Virus record (IMG/VR): IMGVR_UViG_3300027712_000036 | Coordinates: 1 to 57,125 of that record | DNA: 57,125 nucleotides | DNA from: a virus | Direction: 5' to 3' (one strand) | In this document: positions 30,132 to 38,037 of the stretch, one piece after another | Numbering within the stretch: the stretch's first letter is position 1 | Layout of the letters: each line of letters starts with the position of its first letter | Notes under the pieces: model-generated | Seen by the model: the letters and a program-made list of their open reading frames with translations, nothing else | What the model was told of the DNA's origin: nothing | Databases searched by the model: none | Made by a program: the position numbers and the translations under genes

Positions 30132-31038
30132 ATCTATTTGTTCTATTTGGTAATTCGTACATGTTAAATCTGTTCAGGTCATTTATGATTCTTCTCTGCT
30201 TAGCATACACATCTTGTTTCTTAATTTCAATGTCTGCCATGATAAATGCTTCTTCAGATAGTTGTTTGTAATAAACAAGTTTCTGTTGTATTTGAGCAAA
30301 GGTTTCATCTGTTAGTTGGTTAGAGAGCATCTCAAACACTTTGTATTTAATGAATGCTTCTATGTATTCCCTAATACGATAGTTATCTGGAATCATTTGA
30401 TTACCACCATTATCATATTCTGTGGCATAAAATATAAGACTCACCACTCCATTTCTGAAATTAGTTACAAACTTATTATCTCTAATGTCAAATGAATCAG
30501 CAGCAGAACTTCCAAGGTTTGCACAATCTAATGTGCAATTAGCTCTAACACTAATATTACCTGGTTTAAGTAGGTAGGATTTAGTGTAAGCATTTTGAAA
30601 TGTGTTATTTGTTTTATATACAGCTTGTATTATTTCAGGAAGACATGTTCCATCACAACCTGGAAGATTGCATGCTGTATTATTACAAGGTACACCATTT
30701 GTAATAATAGGTGACACTTGTATAGATGTTTGTGAAGATGCTTGAGAGTAAAAAGAGTTGGCTGATTGATGAGGAAGATTTGCTACATCTGTACATAACC
30801 AAGCCTCTCTTACAGCAAAAAAGTTGTCTGGAAGTCTTGCTTGAAAATCTTCAATGAATAAATGTTCCTCAGTAATGACATATGTTGCTCTACCTAATTT
30901 TCTAAGACATTTATCTAAGTAGGTTGGGAACATAAGATCATCAATTGCTCCTGTATCAAAATAGCTTTTAAGCTCTTCCTTTACAGTGGAATAGACTATC
31001 TCTGGAGATGTGAAATTATATTTATAATAATAGCTCAT
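30109..31038 (-). CDS. Tail tubular protein / adaptor, P22 gp4-like (309 aa)
   Basis: The N-terminus (FTSPEIVYSTVKEELKSYFD, then YLDKCLRKLG) has the helical pattern of the crAss tail tubular protein related to P22 gp4, which joins portal and tail. A middle insertion with several cysteines (residues about 110-135, NGVPCNNTACNLPGCDGTC) is unusual and could bind metal or form disulfides after release. The C-terminal helix is Arg/Lys-rich. Order ring gene, HU-like gene, gp4-like gene, gp10-like gene is typical of the crAss structural block. Confident. Confidence 0.85.
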   Translation of the reverse strand: MSYYYKYNFTSPEIVYSTVKEELKSYFDTGAIDDLMFPTYLDKCLRKLGRATYVITEEHLFIEDFQARLPDNFFAVREAWLCTDVANLPHQSANSFYSQASSQTSIQVSPIITNGVPCNNTACNLPGCDGTCLPEIIQAVYKTNNTFQNAYTKSYLLKPGNISVRANCTLDCANLGSSAADSFDIRDNKFVTNFRNGVVSLIFYATEYDNGGNQMIPDNYRIREYIEAFIKYKVFEMLSNQLTDETFAQIQQKLVYYKQLSEEAFIMADIEIKKQDVYAKQRRIINDLNRFNMYELPNRTNRYGWRRNN

Positions 31039-31053
31039 AGTGTAATATTTATA

Positions 31054-31530
31054 TTAGTGTTTCCATTCTCTGTAGATGTGTTGGTATTTATCATTGGTTT
31101 TAATATAATGTGATAGTAGTCTGGAGGTTGTTCTTGTAGGTTTAAAATACCAAAGATCTGTATGTTTTAATCTTGCAGAATCTTTAAACCACATCCATCC
31201 AAAGAAATATCCTTCTGTATGATAGTTGAAATTATATATGTATTTTCCTTTCTCTTTTGTCTTTTGCCAATCTATAGGAAGATTGACAAACTCATCACTA
31301 AGACCTTTTTTCTTTCTTCGCTTCTTCTTGTTAATAGAAAACTCTCCAAATCCAAAAGGAAGCTTAGCTTTTTCTCCAGTTTCTAATATATAGTTTTTGA
31401 AAGATTCATTATAAGAATAGATGATGTTTCTCCATTCATCAAAAGAAAGTTTTATAGATGAATGTTTCTTACAAAATACATTGTAGTTTTCTCTGCTAGC
31501 ACTTCTCCAATCTATATGAACTCTTGACAT
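31054..31530 (-). CDS. Conserved crAss structural-block protein with HU/IHF-like core (158 aa)
   Basis: Residues 53-75 (KAKLPFGFGEFSINKKKRRK) resemble the beta-arm region of HU/IHF proteins (GFGxFxxxxR/K). Two IHF-like genes were described near the tail genes of crAss-like phages and this may be one. The rest is rich in aromatic residues (YNFNYHTEGYFFGWMWFKD), not typical of HU, so a structural role in the tail rings is possible instead. It is basic overall. It overlaps the upstream ring gene by one base (TAATG), indicating coupled translation. Moderate confidence for function. Confidence 0.6.
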   Translation of the reverse strand: MSRVHIDWRSASRENYNVFCKKHSSIKLSFDEWRNIIYSYNESFKNYILETGEKAKLPFGFGEFSINKKKRRKKKGLSDEFVNLPIDWQKTKEKGKYIYNFNYHTEGYFFGWMWFKDSARLKHTDLWYFKPTRTTSRLLSHYIKTNDKYQHIYREWKH

Positions 31531-32258
31531 TATTTTCCTGCTGGAGCATTTGGTGATTGCCCATCTATTTGATCTTGTGTAAGATCTGTTTTCAATGCAA
31601 AATATGTGGAAAGAAGTTTTTGAGAAGTTAACTCAAGAACTTGTTTCTCCAGATAACCAGGGAGGGCATATTCCTTATCTAGAGGATTTTTGCAATAATC
31701 TTCGTCTGAAGGTTGAAAGTCTCCACATCCACATTCAGGATACATTATTTCATTTGGAATATCTTCCTCAAAGAAGGCAGCTATTCTAATTGCTTGTAAT
31801 AATGGATTACTAACATACAGATAGTCATTCATAATCCAATAATAGTATTCATTCTTTATAATAGGAAGTTTTAAAAGATTGATATATCTATTAACTGTAA
31901 TTTCTTTTAGCTTCTTACCTATTCCACTCATTGCATTAATTGAATACACACCTTGAATAAGGTATTGATAATTTCCTTCACAAATACGTGGAAGTTTATA
32001 TTTACTTCTTGCTATTGTACAAGGATCTACATATTCACAACATTCTGAAATAGGAACTTCCACCATCTCTAAACAAGGAATGGTGGTGAAGAGAGTTGAT
32101 GTAGCCCAAAGCTTTCTAAGATTTGTTTCTCTCTTAACAAGTAGGAGAGTGTTATTTCTAATTTCAGATGCAATCACACGATCTGTTATAAGATTGTCTG
32201 TAGACAAAAGTTTATGCATTGAGCGTACATCTGATACTAATTTTCTTAATGTTGACAT
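31530..32258 (-). CDS. Conserved crAss ring/collar structural protein (242 aa)
   Basis: The N-terminus (STLRKLVSDVRSMHKLLSTD, then NLITDRVIASEIRNN) is a well-conserved pattern of a crAss structural protein encoded just before the HU-like and gp4-like genes. Family members in this slot form the rings between portal and tail. A Cys cluster in the middle and C-terminal part (ISECCEYVDPC; ECGCGDFQPSDEDYC) may bind metal. The C-terminus is flexible (SPNAPAGK). The specific ring cannot be assigned from sequence alone. Confidence 0.7.
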   Translation of the reverse strand: MSTLRKLVSDVRSMHKLLSTDNLITDRVIASEIRNNTLLLVKRETNLRKLWATSTLFTTIPCLEMVEVPISECCEYVDPCTIARSKYKLPRICEGNYQYLIQGVYSINAMSGIGKKLKEITVNRYINLLKLPIIKNEYYYWIMNDYLYVSNPLLQAIRIAAFFEEDIPNEIMYPECGCGDFQPSDEDYCKNPLDKEYALPGYLEKQVLELTSQKLLSTYFALKTDLTQDQIDGQSPNAPAGK

Positions 32259-32263
32259 AATTG

Positions 32264-33499
32264 TTATATTCTTGATTCAAATTCTCCTATCTTTCCATAG
32301 ATAGGATCATATATAAGTGCTAATCCAGCTCTTATTGAATTTACAAAGTTATTATCTAGATGCCATCTATCTGTTCCTGATAATGAAGGCATTTGTTGTA
32401 TTCTCACTCCCTTCACTTCTTTAGCCATATAGTGATGTTTATCACCTGTATGTATCTCTCTATATTTAGCATTTCCAAATAAAACACTATCTCTACCTGT
32501 AGCAAACAATAGAGGAAGATCATCTATTTTACAATTACCATGATGATATCCAATAAATGTGTTTCCTATCATTATAGACTTAGTTGTAGAATGTTCTCTT
32601 TGGAAACTAATAGAAGATTCACTTTTAAAGAAAACTTCTAAAGCATGTGCAAGATAGAATGATTTAGTACGATCGTGATTACCTTGAACTAAAATCACTT
32701 CTATATTATCTGCATGAGATTTTAAATAACTAATTGCTGTAACTAAAAGATCAAACCCTTCCTCATATTCATTATCATATCCTATAAGTACATCCTGAGG
32801 AGTACCTGCTGTAGTTTGATTCTGATAGTTGTCTGTATGAAAAAAGTCATTTGATATAGGAAATACAATCTTATCTATATGAAAACTTATTCCTATTTTA
32901 TCTATAAGATCTATAAGAACATCTATGTATTGTTGTTTCTTTTCTTGTATTGTTTCTCCTTCTAATGTCTTTTTTGCTAAATGAAAATCAGCTATAGAGA
33001 TTTCAACATTAACCACTTTCTTATAAGAACCTTCTCTATTATATGTTAAATTTGAAATATTCTTTGGTGTATAGCTCTCAAGGAATTTAGAAAAGTCTTC
33101 AGCTGTATAATCCTTTGGTTTTCTGAGAGTTGCAAATACTGAACTAGTAAATTTACCATTTGATTTCTGTTTAGTCCAGTAGTTAGAAATCTTATACTTA
33201 TCTAGATTAATCTTATGTAGTTTAGCTAATTCAAGATCATCTTTAGGTTCAAATGTGGTTTCTATTGTAGATTCTAATGTACCCTTATCATTATTCACTT
33301 TCACTATTAGTTCCTCTAAAATAGTAATATAATCTCCAACCTCAGCATCATCTCTCACCTTATCTTTGGTTCTTAACTCTTTTAACAACTCATCAATCAC
33401 TTCTTCTACAACACCTAGTTTTTCTGCATAAAATTTTCTACTCTTTTTCCAATGTAACATTTGTTCTAATTGTTCTAAGAGATGCTGGTTTACTGACAT
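32264..33499 (-). CDS. Calcineurin-like metallophosphoesterase (411 aa)
   Basis: Metal-binding motifs appear in the right order: DFH at 171-173, ND at 217-218, GNHDR at 273-277, YHHG at 318-321, and GDKHH at 352-356, which takes the place of the usual GHxH. Residues 1-45 look like a helix-turn-helix (WKKSRKFYAEKLGVVEEVID). Such phosphoesterases are recurrent in structural blocks of Bacteroidota phages, but their substrate (nucleotide, nucleic acid or phosphoprotein) is unknown. The gene begins a transcription unit: a terminator and a host-type promoter lie just upstream. Confident for the fold, low for the biological role. Confidence 0.85.
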   Translation of the reverse strand: MSVNQHLLEQLEQMLHWKKSRKFYAEKLGVVEEVIDELLKELRTKDKVRDDAEVGDYITILEELIVKVNNDKGTLESTIETTFEPKDDLELAKLHKINLDKYKISNYWTKQKSNGKFTSSVFATLRKPKDYTAEDFSKFLESYTPKNISNLTYNREGSYKKVVNVEISIADFHLAKKTLEGETIQEKKQQYIDVLIDLIDKIGISFHIDKIVFPISNDFFHTDNYQNQTTAGTPQDVLIGYDNEYEEGFDLLVTAISYLKSHADNIEVILVQGNHDRTKSFYLAHALEVFFKSESSISFQREHSTTKSIMIGNTFIGYHHGNCKIDDLPLLFATGRDSVLFGNAKYREIHTGDKHHYMAKEVKGVRIQQMPSLSGTDRWHLDNNFVNSIRAGLALIYDPIYGKIGEFESRI

Positions 33500-33527
33500 A
33501 TATAGGCTAGATTAATTAAAAATATAC

Positions 33528-33560
33528 TAAAGATACGGTATTCTTTTTAAATATACCAAA
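33528..33560 (-). promoter_or_regulatory. Bacteroidota-type promoter before the metallophosphoesterase gene
   Basis: Minus strand: TTTG (33560-33557), 21 bases, TATCTTTA (33535-33528), 29 bases before the ATG. It matches TTTG-N19-21-TAnnTTTG except the last base. The same -7 box (TATCTTTA) occurs at 51650-51657. Confidence 0.55.
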
Positions 33561-33604
33561 TTAATTTAACTAATTTGATTATATAGTTTAACTAAACTAG
33601 TTAT

Positions 33605-33647
33605 AAATAAAAAACTCCCAGGGTAGAAACCCTAGGAGAGTACCCTG
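33605..33647 (-). terminator. Terminator with an overlapping alternative hairpin
   Basis: On the minus strand the hairpin CTCC/GGAG plus AGGGT/ACCCT (33615-33638) is followed directly by TTTTTTATTT, a clear intrinsic terminator after the fibre genes. The 5' arm of a second stem, CAGGGTA (33619-33625) with TACCCTG (33641-33647), uses part of the same sequence, so the two cannot form together. This leaves room for attenuation between the fibre and tail units. Confidence 0.7.
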
Positions 33648-33678
33648 TAAAACCAACAAAACAGGATTTTTAATATTA

Positions 33679-34878
33679 TTAAACTTGTGTTACACAAACA
33701 TTATCTATAAATATATAATTAAAACTACCAAATCTGCAATTGTCAGAAGCACTTATTGCAAATAAGGTATTATCTGCACATGTTAAAGTTAGATCAATAG
33801 CAGTTGTTCCAAAAGTACCTATCCATGGAGATGTAGTTGTACCAGCTGAAACTTGAACAATTGATTGATCAGGACCACATCCACCATCTATTATAGTAAG
33901 GTCAAATGTTATTCTGTATGTGCTTCCTGGTGTAAGAATATTTTGTCCTATTGATCCTATAACATCTCCACCATGCCATGCAGCAGAACCTCCATAATCA
34001 GGAACCCATATCCAAGAAGGCTCTCCACCTAATATCCATCCATCAAGATTTGCATCAAATGTAGGATTAGCATTTAAACATGTTACTTCGGTAACACAAA
34101 CATTATTTACAAATAATATAGTTGGGTCTTGTACTCCTCCATTAATGCCAAATATTCTAAAAACTCCATTTCCTGTACAAGTAAGAATAATATCAACTTG
34201 ATGAAAACCATCAGTATTTGGTAAAGCACCAGAATCTGCAGTACCAGCAAAAACTGCTATGTTATTAAATCCCATATTATTTACAAAATAATAATCAAAT
34301 GTAATTCTATATGAAAGGCCTACAGTTAATATATTTTGGCTTAAATTTCCACCTCCATCAGCTGCATTATATACAGCTGAACCACCATAATTAGAACTCC
34401 ATAACCATGCATCAGCATCAGGAAGTATTGTCCATCCACTGAGATCAGTGTCAAATGTAGGATTAGCATTCAAGCATCTAGCAAATGGATTAGTTGTAGT
34501 AGTAGTAGTTGTTGAAGTACTTGTACTTGTTGTACTAGTAGAAGTGCTTGTTGTTGGTGGTACTGTTGTAGTGGTGGTGGTTGTAGAAGTGGATGTTGAT
34601 GTTGTAGAAGTGGATGTACTTGTGCTAGTTGATGTAGAACTACTTGAAGATGTAGTGGTTGTAGTGTTAACAAGAAGTATAATGTAATTTACACATCCTG
34701 ATACAGACTGCACTTTTATTGTAGTGGTTCCATCAAGTACAACTGCTGTATATCCAGCTAACATAGTTGCTTTACTAACTCCTACTGCAAATGCAGATGT
34801 ATAACCATCTACATCTGAAAAGAGAGCAAATGGTCCTGCATCTGTTCCAACTACAGTTAATGTTATTAATACATTCAT
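33679..34878 (-). CDS. Fibre/receptor-binding protein: adaptor, Thr/Ser linker, two jelly-roll repeats (399 aa)
   Basis: Residues 1-69 form a small beta-sandwich related to the N-terminus of the 289-aa tail protein. Residues 71-129 are a Thr/Ser linker. Residues 135-265 and 267-399 are tandem copies of one domain, each starting CLNANPTFD..L.GW and ending NNVCVTE/DNVCVTQ. Strand pattern, the YRITFDxxxx segment and the closing (V/I)DNVCV strongly resemble CBM4/9-like carbohydrate-binding jelly rolls. This is what one expects of a glycan-binding fibre tip. It lies 12 bases from the next fibre gene and is followed by a terminator. Sugar specificity is unknown. Confidence 0.7.
   Translation of the reverse strand: MNVLITLTVVGTDAGPFALFSDVDGYTSAFAVGVSKATMLAGYTAVVLDGTTTIKVQSVSGCVNYIILLVNTTTTTSSSSSTSTSTSTSTSTTSTSTSTTTTTTTVPPTTSTSTSTTSTSTSTTTTTTTNPFARCLNANPTFDTDLSGWTILPDADAWLWSSNYGGSAVYNAADGGGNLSQNILTVGLSYRITFDYYFVNNMGFNNIAVFAGTADSGALPNTDGFHQVDIILTCTGNGVFRIFGINGGVQDPTILFVNNVCVTEVTCLNANPTFDANLDGWILGGEPSWIWVPDYGGSAAWHGGDVIGSIGQNILTPGSTYRITFDLTIIDGGCGPDQSIVQVSAGTTTSPWIGTFGTTAIDLTLTCADNTLFAISASDNCRFGSFNYIFIDNVCVTQV
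33682..34476 (-). repeat. Tandem duplication of a carbohydrate-binding-like domain
   Basis: Two adjacent coding repeats (34476-34084 and 34080-33682) of about 130 codons each share their start and end motifs and internal strand order but have diverged clearly, so the duplication is old or selection has driven the copies apart. Confidence 0.7.
34492..34668 (-). repeat. Thr/Ser-codon repeat (linker of the 399-aa fibre protein)
   Basis: About 59 codons of Thr and Ser with one VPPTT break, made of the same short DNA units as the other linkers in the window. Confidence 0.85.
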
Positions 34879-34890
34879 TTATTATTGGTT

Positions 34891-35853
34891 TTAACAAGCT
34901 CCATCACCAAGTAGTATTGTGAAAAGAGAAGAAATTGGTACTGAGTCATTTACAAGTATACCAGGTAGTACAAAGTTTCCATCTCCTGGTAAATCTATAC
35001 AATTTAGTGTACCAGCTGAATCAATGATTGTTATATGCTGTGGTCCTGATGTACCCACTACTGAAACTGTTACAGTGTATATACCATTTAAATACATTGA
35101 GTATGCATCTCCTTGTGGTATAGGATAGATTGCAGGTGCATCTAATGGTAATTGTGTAATATCAAATTTTATATTGCTTATAGTTGTTCCAAGATTTGAA
35201 ACATTTGTTATATATATAAGTGTTTGAGCAAAACATCCTTCACCAAGTTCTAATGCTGTTACACCAACAGGAAGAATAAGTGAATTTCTTAAAGCACATA
35301 ATTGTTTAACTTGTACTCCTGCTAAGTTTGTACTTTTTAATGTAGATGTACAATCTGTAAACTGTATAGTTTCATTTGTTATATTTTCATTAGTTATCTC
35401 ATATGTAACACATACAGGAAGTGATGTAGATGTTGTTGTAGTACTACTAGTTGATGTAGATGTACTGGTGGATGTACTTGTAGAGGTACTAGTGGATGTT
35501 GATGTACTTGTAGATGTACTTGTAGATGTAGAACTGCTTGATGTAGTTGTAGTGCTAGGTACTGGTATACAAGTATTTACAAATGTACAAAATATATTGT
35601 TTAGAGAAGGATTTGTAGATAGAGCTGAGAAAAAAGCCATAGCTATATTCTCAGGACTTAATGCATTATCAATATGTTGTAATGCTAAAGTGCTACTATC
35701 ACATGTGCCTATATCTATATTTGGTAGGTTAGCTCCTGTATAGGATACTAGATCTGTACTTGTTTTATGTACATGACATGGATCAATTCCACATCCTCTT
35801 GGGTAAACTACACGTCCACCACCATAACAAGGCATACCAGGAATACAAGACAT
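34891..35853 (-). CDS. Fibre protein with Thr/Ser linker (320 aa)
   Basis: The Cys/Gly-rich start (MSCIPGMPCYGGGRVVYPRG) is followed by LVSYTGANLPNIDI and TLALQHIDNAL, a YTGxNLP module that crAss-like fibre proteins use for trimerisation or attachment. A Thr/Ser linker covers residues about 100-146. The C-terminal 170 residues are beta-rich with several cysteines and not recognised; a receptor- or glycan-binding tip is plausible. It is in a run of three fibre-like genes on one strand with 12-19 base gaps. Family placement is by motif and position. Confidence 0.65.
   Translation of the reverse strand: MSCIPGMPCYGGGRVVYPRGCGIDPCHVHKTSTDLVSYTGANLPNIDIGTCDSSTLALQHIDNALSPENIAMAFFSALSTNPSLNNIFCTFVNTCIPVPSTTTTSSSSTSTSTSTSTSTSTSTSTSTSTSTSTSTSSTTTTSTSLPVCVTYEITNENITNETIQFTDCTSTLKSTNLAGVQVKQLCALRNSLILPVGVTALELGEGCFAQTLIYITNVSNLGTTISNIKFDITQLPLDAPAIYPIPQGDAYSMYLNGIYTVTVSVVGTSGPQHITIIDSAGTLNCIDLPGDGNFVLPGILVNDSVPISSLFTILLGDGAC
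35416..35556 (-). repeat. Thr/Ser-codon repeat (linker of the 320-aa fibre protein)
   Basis: About 47 codons, the most regular of the linkers: long stretches of strictly alternating Ser-Thr, encoded by repeats of a 6-base unit (plus strand gatgta/cttgta variants). Slippage could change its length quickly. Confidence 0.85.
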
Positions 35854-35872
35854 CTATTGTTGATTTAAATTA

Positions 35873-37018
35873 TTAAGGAATATACATTATATAATAGCAA
35901 GCATAAACAGGTTGCTTATTATCATGTGCTCCACCACCACCTTGTGAAGCATTTGTTACACCAACTGATATTGTTGTAGGACTAGTTTTTCCTAATGTAG
36001 GAACTGTAGTGCTTCCAGAAGCAAAATAATCAAGAGCACCAGCACCTGTTAATTCTCTAGCTGTATAATTTGTAGCAGATACAACAGGAGCTCCACTACC
36101 TACAACACTAGTGTTAAATATAAAGTGATCATGAGAACTAGGTGTAACCACTGTTGTAGCAGCATGTGTATGAATAGGCATTTGAGGAACATCTAATACA
36201 ACAGAATTAGAACCAATATTATTAGTTCCTAATGTATAGTTTGGATTAAATACTGGATTCACTGCAGGATCAACTGTTGGAGAAAGTCCACCACCAAACA
36301 TTCCATTGATTGCTGTAACAAGAACTCTACCTCTAAGATCAGGAGTACCATTATTACCATTACAAAGATATATTTTATCAAATCCATTTGCTAAAAGACC
36401 AGCTCCTGTATTATCAAAGTTACCATTAGATCCAAAATATGGAACCACTGAATAAGGAACCATCCTTGCATTATACTGTGTTGTTGGAGTTAAGCTATCA
36501 AGATATGCCTGAATAAGAGTGTTAAGATTAGCACTTAGTACATATCTAAAATCTGCTTCTAAAACAAATGCACAGAATGCATCAATTGTAGCTTGTAGAA
36601 TAGCATGTGTTCCACTATTTGCACTTACACCTGTAAGACAGCTTACATTATAATTAGCCTCAATTACATCTACTTCAGCTTGTACATTAGTAACGTTATT
36701 ACTAACTATAGTAATTTGATTTTGTAAATCACAAGCAGATTTAATAAGGGCTTCAAATAAAACAGTGGCAGTGATATCACCACATGTTGGTAGATACTTA
36801 GTTACTATCTCACAATATGATGCTTGTGGAATTGTAATTACAATACCAGAACCATCTAATGTAGATGTAAGAAAAGTTATTAGAGCTTGCTCCACATAAG
36901 AAAGAGAATCTCCAGTTTTAATTCCAAGAACAGGAATATCTATTCCTGTATATCTAATACATCTGTCAGAAACTATTTCTGTACAGCCATTATAACAATT
37001 AGAACAATTAGTGCTCAT
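35873..37018 (-). CDS. Fibre protein with phage tail-collar domain (381 aa)
   Basis: The N-terminus (NCYNGCTEIVSDRCIRYTGI, DIPVLGIKTGDSL) is the attachment module typical of crAss head or tail fibres. It is followed by a helical region (about 85-185) likely to be a trimeric coiled segment. Residues about 188-235 (VPYFGSNGNFDNTG, ICNGNNGTPDLRGRV-like) are a tail-collar domain with its hallmark TPDLRGRV. The C-terminus has the matching QMPIHTHA and a final strand YACYYIMYIP. Tail-collar fibres contact host surface glycans in other phages. It overlaps the next gene by one base. Confident as a fibre; head or tail location is uncertain. Confidence 0.85.
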   Translation of the reverse strand: MSTNCSNCYNGCTEIVSDRCIRYTGIDIPVLGIKTGDSLSYVEQALITFLTSTLDGSGIVITIPQASYCEIVTKYLPTCGDITATVLFEALIKSACDLQNQITIVSNNVTNVQAEVDVIEANYNVSCLTGVSANSGTHAILQATIDAFCAFVLEADFRYVLSANLNTLIQAYLDSLTPTTQYNARMVPYSVVPYFGSNGNFDNTGAGLLANGFDKIYLCNGNNGTPDLRGRVLVTAINGMFGGGLSPTVDPAVNPVFNPNYTLGTNNIGSNSVVLDVPQMPIHTHAATTVVTPSSHDHFIFNTSVVGSGAPVVSATNYTARELTGAGALDYFASGSTTVPTLGKTSPTTISVGVTNASQGGGGAHDNKQPVYACYYIMYIP

Positions 37019-37284
37019 TATTTAAATTTTAAAAGTTTAACTCTACTAGCAATCATCTCAACAGTGTATGCACGAGCATAATCTTCATTACAAAGTTTAT
37101 ACGTTAGTATTCTTTTGTAATTTAAAAGATCATTTATTGCAACTCCTGGTACAGGACGATTAAGGATAAATACAACATTATTATATAGATTGTTAGATAG
37201 CTCAAAAAGCTTGCAGTCTATATCTGTTAAAAGTGCAGATATACTAGAACATTCTATACAATTTGTAAGTCTGGGTGATAACAT
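37018..37284 (-). CDS. Small conserved crAss structural-block protein (88 aa)
   Basis: I start this gene at the internal Met giving MLSPRLTNCIECSSISALLT, because the longer frame to 37341 would overprint most of the zinc-ribbon gene 37244-37396 and its extra N-terminus is not family-like. The core (DIDCKLFELSNNLYNNVVF, then LLNYKRILTYK) is a recurrent small protein beside fibre genes in crAss-like phages. It is helical, with no membrane segment. It overlaps the fibre gene by one base (TAATG), so it is translationally coupled. Function unknown; an assembly or chaperone role for the fibre would fit the position. Confidence 0.6.
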   Translation of the reverse strand: MLSPRLTNCIECSSISALLTDIDCKLFELSNNLYNNVVFILNRPVPGVAINDLLNYKRILTYKLCNEDYARAYTVEMIASRVKLLKFK

Positions 37285-37396
37285 TTTTAAATCGTTTAGT
37301 TCCTTGTTTAATAGCAGCATTACATGCTGAACAAAGGCCATTAATTAATTGACATCCACAGCCAAATTTTGCTCCACAATTTTTACAGTTTGCCAT
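37244..37396 (-). CDS. Zinc-ribbon micro-protein (50 aa)
   Basis: MANCKNCGAKFGCGCQLING is followed by LCSACNAAIKQG: six Cys at 4, 7, 13, 15, 22 and 25, enough for a tight zinc site, then a basic tail (KQGTKRFKNV). It ends in TAG at 37244 and overlaps the following gene's start by 41 bases in another frame. It begins one base after the stop of the 185-aa gene. The Cys pattern and CNCGAKFGCGC-type start match a small protein I associate with this slot in crAss-like phages. Role unknown. Confidence 0.7.
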   Translation of the reverse strand: MANCKNCGAKFGCGCQLINGLCSACNAAIKQGTKRFKNVITQTYKLYRMF

Positions 37397-37397
37397 A

Positions 37398-37955
37398 TTA
37401 TTGAAAGTTGGTTACATAATTATTACCAGAACAATGACAATCAGATTTAATAAAATTATTTAACATCTTATTTGCCTGATTGTATAGTTTGTTTGCTTGA
37501 TCAACAGCACAGTTATTTGCAGCTGCAATTGCTCCCTGTATGAAGAAATATATACTATTCAACTCAACTTTTGATTGTGTTTTAATAGCAAGGTCACATT
37601 CCATCATATCAAGTTTCATAAATGCAGCATCAAACTTTTCTTGTAATTGTTCAACACGAATTATTGTTCTATCTACATAGTTTATATATGCAGGAGTGAT
37701 TGAATACTTTAAATAGTAAACTCCATCAGGAATTGGTAAAAGATCATCAGTAGGTCCTGTTATACCTAATATTGTAGAATTAAATAAATTAAAATCGTTG
37801 GGTACAAATGGAAGAGTGACTATTCCAAATCCTGGAACAGTTATTTCAATTGTAGGAGCAGATGGGGTTGATGGATATGTGGATGCATCAGCAATGCCTA
37901 ATGTTAATGTATTATATGTAGGAACTACTAATATATCTAATTTTAAGTCTGCCAT
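37398..37955 (-). CDS. Conserved crAss structural-block protein (185 aa)
   Basis: Residues 1-90 are beta-rich (VVPTYNTLTLGIADASTYPS; DGVYYLKYSITP). From about 95 on they are helical with RTIIRVEQLQEKFDAAFMKL and DMMECDLAIK, then GAIAAANNC and a Cys-ending tail (DCHCSG). This combined pattern is one of the better conserved unknowns encoded downstream of the capsid genes in crAss-like phages. A head-associated or fibre-anchoring role is inferred from location. The stop is one base short of the zinc-ribbon start. Confidence 0.65.
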   Translation of the reverse strand: MADLKLDILVVPTYNTLTLGIADASTYPSTPSAPTIEITVPGFGIVTLPFVPNDFNLFNSTILGITGPTDDLLPIPDGVYYLKYSITPAYINYVDRTIIRVEQLQEKFDAAFMKLDMMECDLAIKTQSKVELNSIYFFIQGAIAAANNCAVDQANKLYNQANKMLNNFIKSDCHCSGNNYVTNFQ

Positions 37956-37970
37956 ATTATTTAAAATAAT

Positions 37971-38012
37971 TATGCCAGAGGATTGAGTTTTAATCCTCTC
38001 ACCTCTGGCATA
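37971..38012 (-). terminator. Strong hairpin terminator after the 387-aa structural gene
   Basis: TATGCCAGAG (37971-37980) pairs perfectly with CTCTGGCATA (38003-38012). The inside also contains AGAGGATT/AATCCTCT, an alternative inner stem. On the minus strand an ATTATTTTAAAT tract follows. It separates the capsid-associated gene from the fibre cluster. Confidence 0.7.
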
Positions 38013-38037
38013 GGTTATATGATTTCTACTTTTCTTC

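Noticed and set aside
35416-35556. Regular short repeats that could be taken for a CRISPR array or tandem DNA repeat locus
   Set aside because: The units are 6 bases without spacers and are in frame as Ser-Thr codons inside a fibre gene.
37285-37341. N-terminal extension (107-aa form) of the small structural-block protein
   Set aside because: It overprints the zinc-ribbon gene and does not resemble the family start MLSPRLTNC.
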